This document shows positions 60,675 to 64,000 of a stretch of DNA of 64,000 bases, piece by piece. Made by a program: the position numbers and the translations under genes. Source of the stretch: Aeromicrobium sp. IC_218 (GTDB lineage: Bacteria > Actinomycetota > Actinomycetes > Propionibacteriales > Nocardioidaceae); the NCBI RefSeq assembly GCF_004336805.1, contig NZ_SJXM01000004.1:1-64000 (forward strand). Direction: 5' to 3'. The notes under the pieces are model-generated. The model was not told where the DNA came from. It searched no databases and saw only the letters and a program-made list of their open reading frames with translations. How positions within the stretch are numbered: the stretch's first letter is position 1; each line of letters begins with the position of its first letter.

Positions 60675-61597
60675 AGCGACGCCTGCCGATGGTCGAGCGC
60701 GACCCCGCGCTGCCCGAGCGCGTGACGATCTACGAGGTCGGCCCGCGCGACGGGCTGCAGAACGAGTCGACGGTCGTCCCCACGAAGGTGAAGGCCGAGT
60801 TCGTCCGCCGGCTCGTGGCGGCGGGCCTGCCGGTGGTGGAGACGACGAGCTTCGTCCACCCGCGCTGGGTGCCGCAGCTCGCCGACGCGGCCGACCTGCT
60901 CGCCGACCTGGGCGAGCTGGCCGTGCCCACGCCCGTGCTCGTCCCCAACGAGAAGGGCCTGGAGCGGGCGCTGGCCGCCGGTGTGAAGCACGTCGCCGTC
61001 TTCGCCAGCGCCACCGAGACGTTCGCCGAGAAGAACCTGGCGTCCACCTACGACGACCAGTTCGCCATGTTCGAGCCGGTGGTCGAGAAGGCGACCCGCC
61101 TCGGCCTGGACGTCCGCGCCTACGTCTCGATGTGCTTCGGCGACCCCTGGGAGGGACCGGTTCAGGTCGCCCGCGTCGTCGCCGCCGGACGCCGGCTGCT
61201 CGACATGGGTGCGTCGCAGCTGAGCATCGGCGACACCATCGGCGTGGCCACGCCCGGCCACGTCCGCTCGCTCGTCGACGCGTTCTCCGGCGCCGGCGTG
61301 GACGTCGACCGGCTGGCGATGCACTTCCACGACACCTACGGCCAGGCGCTCGCGAACGCGTACGCCGCGCTGGAGTCGGGCATCACCACGTTCGACGCGA
61401 GCGCCGGCGGTCTCGGCGGCTGCCCGTACGCCGAGAGCGCGACCGGCAACCTGGCCACCGAGGACCTGGTCTGGATGCTCGACGGCCTCGGCATCGAGCA
61501 CGGCGTCCGCCTGGACGACCTGGTGCGCACGAGCACCTGGATGGCCGAGCAGCTCGGCCGCGAGTCGCCGTCGGCCGTCGTCCGCGCCCTCGGCTGA
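60671..61597 (+). CDS. mvaB: Hydroxymethylglutaryl-CoA lyase
   Basis: This enzyme splits HMG-CoA into acetyl-CoA and acetoacetate, the last step of leucine breakdown. The 308-aa TIM barrel has YEVGPRDGLQNE, SLSIGDTIGVATPG-like (QLSIGDTIGVATP), HFHDTYGQALANA with metal-binding histidines and the signature AGGLGGCPYAESATGN with the catalytic Cys. The GTG overlaps the upstream stop. Genes for isovaleryl-CoA dehydrogenase and methylglutaconyl-CoA hydratase are not adjacent. Confidence 0.94.
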   Translation: MKRRLPMVERDPALPERVTIYEVGPRDGLQNESTVVPTKVKAEFVRRLVAAGLPVVETTSFVHPRWVPQLADAADLLADLGELAVPTPVLVPNEKGLERALAAGVKHVAVFASATETFAEKNLASTYDDQFAMFEPVVEKATRLGLDVRAYVSMCFGDPWEGPVQVARVVAAGRRLLDMGASQLSIGDTIGVATPGHVRSLVDAFSGAGVDVDRLAMHFHDTYGQALANAYAALESGITTFDASAGGLGGCPYAESATGNLATEDLVWMLDGLGIEHGVRLDDLVRTSTWMAEQLGRESPSAVVRALG

Positions 61598-61600
61598 GGG

Positions 61601-62275
61601 TCAGCGGCGCAGCCGGCGGTCCTTGAGCTCGGACGCGGTGTACCGCCCGACGTCGCGGGTCGACAGGGCGTCGGCCGTCGCGCCGACGCCGCCGCCCAGC
61701 ACGGGCACGCGGCGCGCCACGAACACGGCGGCGCGCTTGCCGATGACGTTGCCGAAGATCTGGGTGGTCACCTCGGTGGCGACCCGCTTGTCGAGCTGCG
61801 GGTCGTGCACCGGCGAGGTGGCCAGCGCCATCGGCGACGAGGGCAGCTTCTTGTGCTTGAGCAGCTGCTCGACGCCGTCGCGGCCGAGCATGCAGGCGAG
61901 CACGGCGTTGCGGACGCGCGGGTCGGCCAGGTCGTAGCCGCGCAGGTGCGCCAGGCCGGCGACGAGGTGGCACTGCACGAGCGCGACGCCGGCGACGTTG
62001 GCCGGGATGGAGACCGCGGCCGCCGTGCCGCCGAACAGGTTGGTGACGAAGCCCTGGCCCGCGGCCATCCGCACGTGCGAGGAGATGTACGCCTTCACGG
62101 CGCGCTCCACGTCACCGTCGGCCGACACCAGCGCGGCGTCCGCGGACTCCTCGGCCCCGCGCAGCGGGCCGAGCCCGTCGATCGCGTACTCCAGGACCTG
62201 CCGGACGTACGTCGAGGTGAAGCCGGGTCCGGCCTTGGCCGTGGCGGCGAGTGCGGCGTTGCGTCCGATGCCCAT
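61601..62275 (-). CDS. EcsC-like family protein
   Basis: The 224-aa product has a central hydrophobic, Gly/Ala-rich stretch (FVTNLFGGTAAAVSIPANVAGVALVQCHLVAGLAHLRGYDLADPRVRNAVLACML) typical of the EcsC family and a second one near GNVIGKRAAVFVARRVPVLGGGVGATAD. The function of this family is not established; Bacillus EcsC lies with an ABC transporter linked to secretion. TATGCT (complement of 62282-62287) lies 6 nt before the ATG, a leaderless pattern. It is convergent with mvaB with a 3-nt gap. Confidence 0.75.
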   Translation of the reverse strand: MGIGRNAALAATAKAGPGFTSTYVRQVLEYAIDGLGPLRGAEESADAALVSADGDVERAVKAYISSHVRMAAGQGFVTNLFGGTAAAVSIPANVAGVALVQCHLVAGLAHLRGYDLADPRVRNAVLACMLGRDGVEQLLKHKKLPSSPMALATSPVHDPQLDKRVATEVTTQIFGNVIGKRAAVFVARRVPVLGGGVGATADALSTRDVGRYTASELKDRRLRR

Positions 62276-62340
62276 GCTCCGAGCATAGGTTCGGCCCGGC
62301 TGGGCGGCCCGTGGACGCGATCGGCCCTACGCTGACGGCC

Positions 62341-63309
62341 ATGACGCAGCCGTTCTCGGTCCGGGTGACCGATCCGGCGTGGCGGGCCGAGGCCGAGGCC
62401 TGGCTCGTCGCGGCCTGCGAGGCCGACGGCCGTGTGGTCACCGGACCGGTCGAGCAGCCCCGCGTGCGGCCCTGGTCCACCCAGCTCGTGGCCCCCACCG
62501 ACGCCGGACGCGTGTGGTTCAAGGCCAACGTCGCCGGCGCCGCGTTCGAGCCCGCCGTCCACCGGGTGCTCGCGCGCCTGGCCCCGGCCGAGGTGCTGCC
62601 GCCGCTGGCCGTCGACGCCGGGCGCGGCTGGATGGCGGTCGTCGACCACGGCGCCGTGCTGGGCGACGCCCACGAGCCCACCGAGCAGGAGTGGAGCGAC
62701 GTGCTGCGCGGGGCGGCCCGGCTGCAGCGCCGGACCGTGGCCCACCGCGACGCGCTGGTCGAGGCCGGCCTGCCCGACTGCTCGCCCGCGACCGTCCCCG
62801 AGCGCCTGGACCGGCTGGTCGAGACCTTCGAGGCGCTCGAGCCGTCGCACCCCACGCACGTCGACGCCGACCTGGCCGCCCAGCTGCGGGCGGCGCGCCC
62901 GCTCGTGGCCGACGCCGCGGCCCGCCTGACCGACGGGCCGGTGCCGTCGACCTTCCAGCACGGCGACGCCCATCCGTGGAACGTGTTCGTCGAGGACGGA
63001 CGCCTGCGGCTGTTCGACTTCGGCGACGCCCAGTGGGCCCACGCCGTGGAGGTGCTGATGGTGCCGTACGGCATCGTCCGCCACGGAGGGACGCTCGACT
63101 GGGCCGCCGTCGTCGAGGGCTACCGGCTGGAGTGGGAGCTGTCGCACGCCGAGCTCGACGGACTCATGTCCGCGGCCGCGCTCACGCACCCGGTGAACCG
63201 GGCGCTGACCTGGTGGACGTCCCTGCTCGAGGCCGGCCCGGCCGAGCTGGCCGAGTACGGCGACGCGCCGCTGCGCCACCTGGCCAACGTCCTGGAGCCG
63301 TGGCCGTGA
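62341..63309 (+). CDS. Aminoglycoside phosphotransferase-fold kinase
   Basis: The 322-aa protein has the APH/choline-kinase catalytic loop QHGDAHPWNVFV (His207, Asp209) and the metal-binding LFDFGDAQW. The N-terminal ATP lobe has VWFKANVAGAAFEPAVHRVL. Such proteins phosphorylate small alcohols or sugars; resistance to aminoglycosides should not be assumed. TACGCT (62328-62333) lies 7 nt before the ATG, so the start is probably leaderless. The stop overlaps a 14-codon ORF leading into aat. Confidence 0.82.
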   Translation: MTQPFSVRVTDPAWRAEAEAWLVAACEADGRVVTGPVEQPRVRPWSTQLVAPTDAGRVWFKANVAGAAFEPAVHRVLARLAPAEVLPPLAVDAGRGWMAVVDHGAVLGDAHEPTEQEWSDVLRGAARLQRRTVAHRDALVEAGLPDCSPATVPERLDRLVETFEALEPSHPTHVDADLAAQLRAARPLVADAAARLTDGPVPSTFQHGDAHPWNVFVEDGRLRLFDFGDAQWAHAVEVLMVPYGIVRHGGTLDWAAVVEGYRLEWELSHAELDGLMSAAALTHPVNRALTWWTSLLEAGPAELAEYGDAPLRHLANVLEPWP

Positions 63310-63350
63310 GCGAGCGAACCATCGTGACCGAGCGGAAGGCCCGGCCGTGA
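63306..63350 (+). CDS. Possible 14-aa coupling ORF between the kinase gene and aat
   Basis: GTG at 63306 overlaps the kinase stop (GTGA), reads 14 codons (VSERTIVTERKARP) and stops at 63348-63350, overlapping the aat GTG at 63347 (again GTGA). It would carry ribosomes from one gene to the next. The peptide is too short to assess by codon use, and chance cannot be excluded in GC-rich DNA. Confidence 0.3.
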   Translation: MSERTIVTERKARP

Positions 63351-64000
63351 CCCCGCAGCCGCTCGGCCCGTCGCGGTGGGACCTGGACCCGGCGTCGTGG
63401 CCCGCCCAGGACCTCGTCGGCGCCGGCGCCGACCTGGACCCCGAGACGGTGGTGGCCGCCTACCGGGTGGGCGCCTTCCCGATGCCCGACGACGGCGAGC
63501 TGCTGTGGTGGTCACCCATGCGGCGCGGCGTCCTGCACCCGGCGCAGCTGCGCGTGACGCGCTCGCTGCGCAAGTCCGGCCGCCGCTACGAGACGACCGT
63601 CGACCGCGCCTTCGAGGACGTGGTGGACGCGTGCGCCGACCCCACGCGTCCGGGCGGCTGGATCGACGAGGAGATCCGCGACGCGTACGTCCACCTGCAC
63701 GCGCTCGGCTGGGCGCACTCGGTCGAGACCTGGGACGCGGACGGACGCCTGGTCGGCGGTCTGTACGGACTCAACGTCGGCGGCCTGTTCGCCGGGGAGT
63801 CGATGTTCCACCACGCCACGGACGCCTCGAAGGTCGCGCTCATGGCCCTCTGCGAGCTCATGGGTGGCGAGGCCGCGGGCCCCGGACGGCTCGTCGACGT
63901 CCAGTGGCAGACCCCCCACCTGGCCTCGCTGGGGGTGGTCGAGTGGCCCCGCGCGCAGTACCTCGCGGCGCTGCCGGACCTCGTCGACGCGCCCCGGCCG
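63347..64000 (+). CDS. aat: Leucyl/phenylalanyl-tRNA--protein transferase (partial, cut by window end)
   Basis: Aat adds Leu or Phe to proteins with N-terminal Lys or Arg so that ClpS/ClpAP degrade them. The 218 codons visible include GAFPMPDDGELLWWSPMRRGVL, RPGGWIDEEIRDAYVHLHALGWAHSVETW, LVGGLYGLNVGGLFAGESMFHHATDASKVALMALC and the C-terminal region WQTPHLASLGVVEWPR, so nearly the whole enzyme is present. GGAAGG at 63334-63339 precedes the GTG. No stop appears before the end of the window. Confidence 0.93.
   Translation, partial: MTPQPLGPSRWDLDPASWPAQDLVGAGADLDPETVVAAYRVGAFPMPDDGELLWWSPMRRGVLHPAQLRVTRSLRKSGRRYETTVDRAFEDVVDACADPTRPGGWIDEEIRDAYVHLHALGWAHSVETWDADGRLVGGLYGLNVGGLFAGESMFHHATDASKVALMALCELMGGEAAGPGRLVDVQWQTPHLASLGVVEWPRAQYLAALPDLVDAPRP

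Overview
The window is high-GC DNA (around 70% by eye, almost every third codon position G or C) from a motile actinobacterium. The block of ppiA, rhomboid protease, crgA, a DUF881 gene, pknB, pbpA, rodA, pstP, fhaB, fhaA and tRNA-Leu is the origin-proximal cell-wall and signalling cluster of Actinobacteria. A WhiB regulator and many leaderless start sites agree. Flagellar genes and a leucine-degradation set beside these fit a Nocardioides/Aeromicrobium-like member of the Propionibacteriales, but no 16S rRNA gene is present and this placement is inference.

Layout. (1) 26-10934: distal flagellar operon flgE-flbD-motA-motB-fliL-fliM-fliN-fliO-fliP-fliQ-fliR-flhB-flhA plus a small membrane protein; most genes overlap at ATGA/GTGA junctions. 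(2) 10944-13185: a DevS/DevR-like two-component pair. (3) 13207-18574, minus strand: a peptide-type ABC importer in which one permease and both ATPases are fused into one protein. (4) 18720-22228: glyA, a SURF1 protein, a DUF3817 protein, an enoyl-CoA hydratase and a small membrane protein. (5) 22339-32689: the cell-wall/signalling cluster, including a CrgA that looks internally duplicated, ending in tRNA-Leu(CAG). (6) 32751-34074: a divergent HxlR regulator/QorB-like reductase pair. (7) 34273-42180: a nine-gene operon encoding a Liv-type importer, an IclR regulator, an isocitrate-lyase-family lyase and a two-subunit aconitase-family hydratase. This is the most interesting system here. (8) 42358-49112: GH3 glycosidase, chemoreceptor, small HTH protein, epoxide-hydrolase-like enzyme, a TetR pair and a WhiB3/WhiD-type regulator. 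(9) 49306-56547: enoyl-CoA hydratase, PfkB kinase, YigZ protein, TetR/MFS efflux pair, lipoprotein, LysR/EamA pair. (10) 56544-61597: TetR regulator with a leucine-degradation set (biotin-dependent carboxylase beta and alpha subunits, HMG-CoA lyase). (11) 61601-64000: EcsC-like protein, APH-fold kinase and the start of aat, cut by the window end.

Regulatory signals. Four sites with the form CTCA-N16-G(C/A)CGAT precede flbD, fliM, flhA and a chemoreceptor gene, and look like FliA/WhiG-type sigma-28 promoters tying motility and chemotaxis together. At least twelve starts sit 6-7 nt after a TAnnnT hexamer and are probably leaderless. Clear palindromic operator candidates lie in front of the MFS efflux gene, the carboxylase operon, the liv operon and the TetR gene at 48048. 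Phased direct repeats precede the whiB gene. No insertion sequences, CRISPR arrays or rRNA genes were seen, and no stretch longer than 300 bases lacks a gene; the longest gaps (about 170-200 bases, at 23736, 32435, 34075, 42181, 44350, 46168 and 49113) hold terminators, promoters or repeats.
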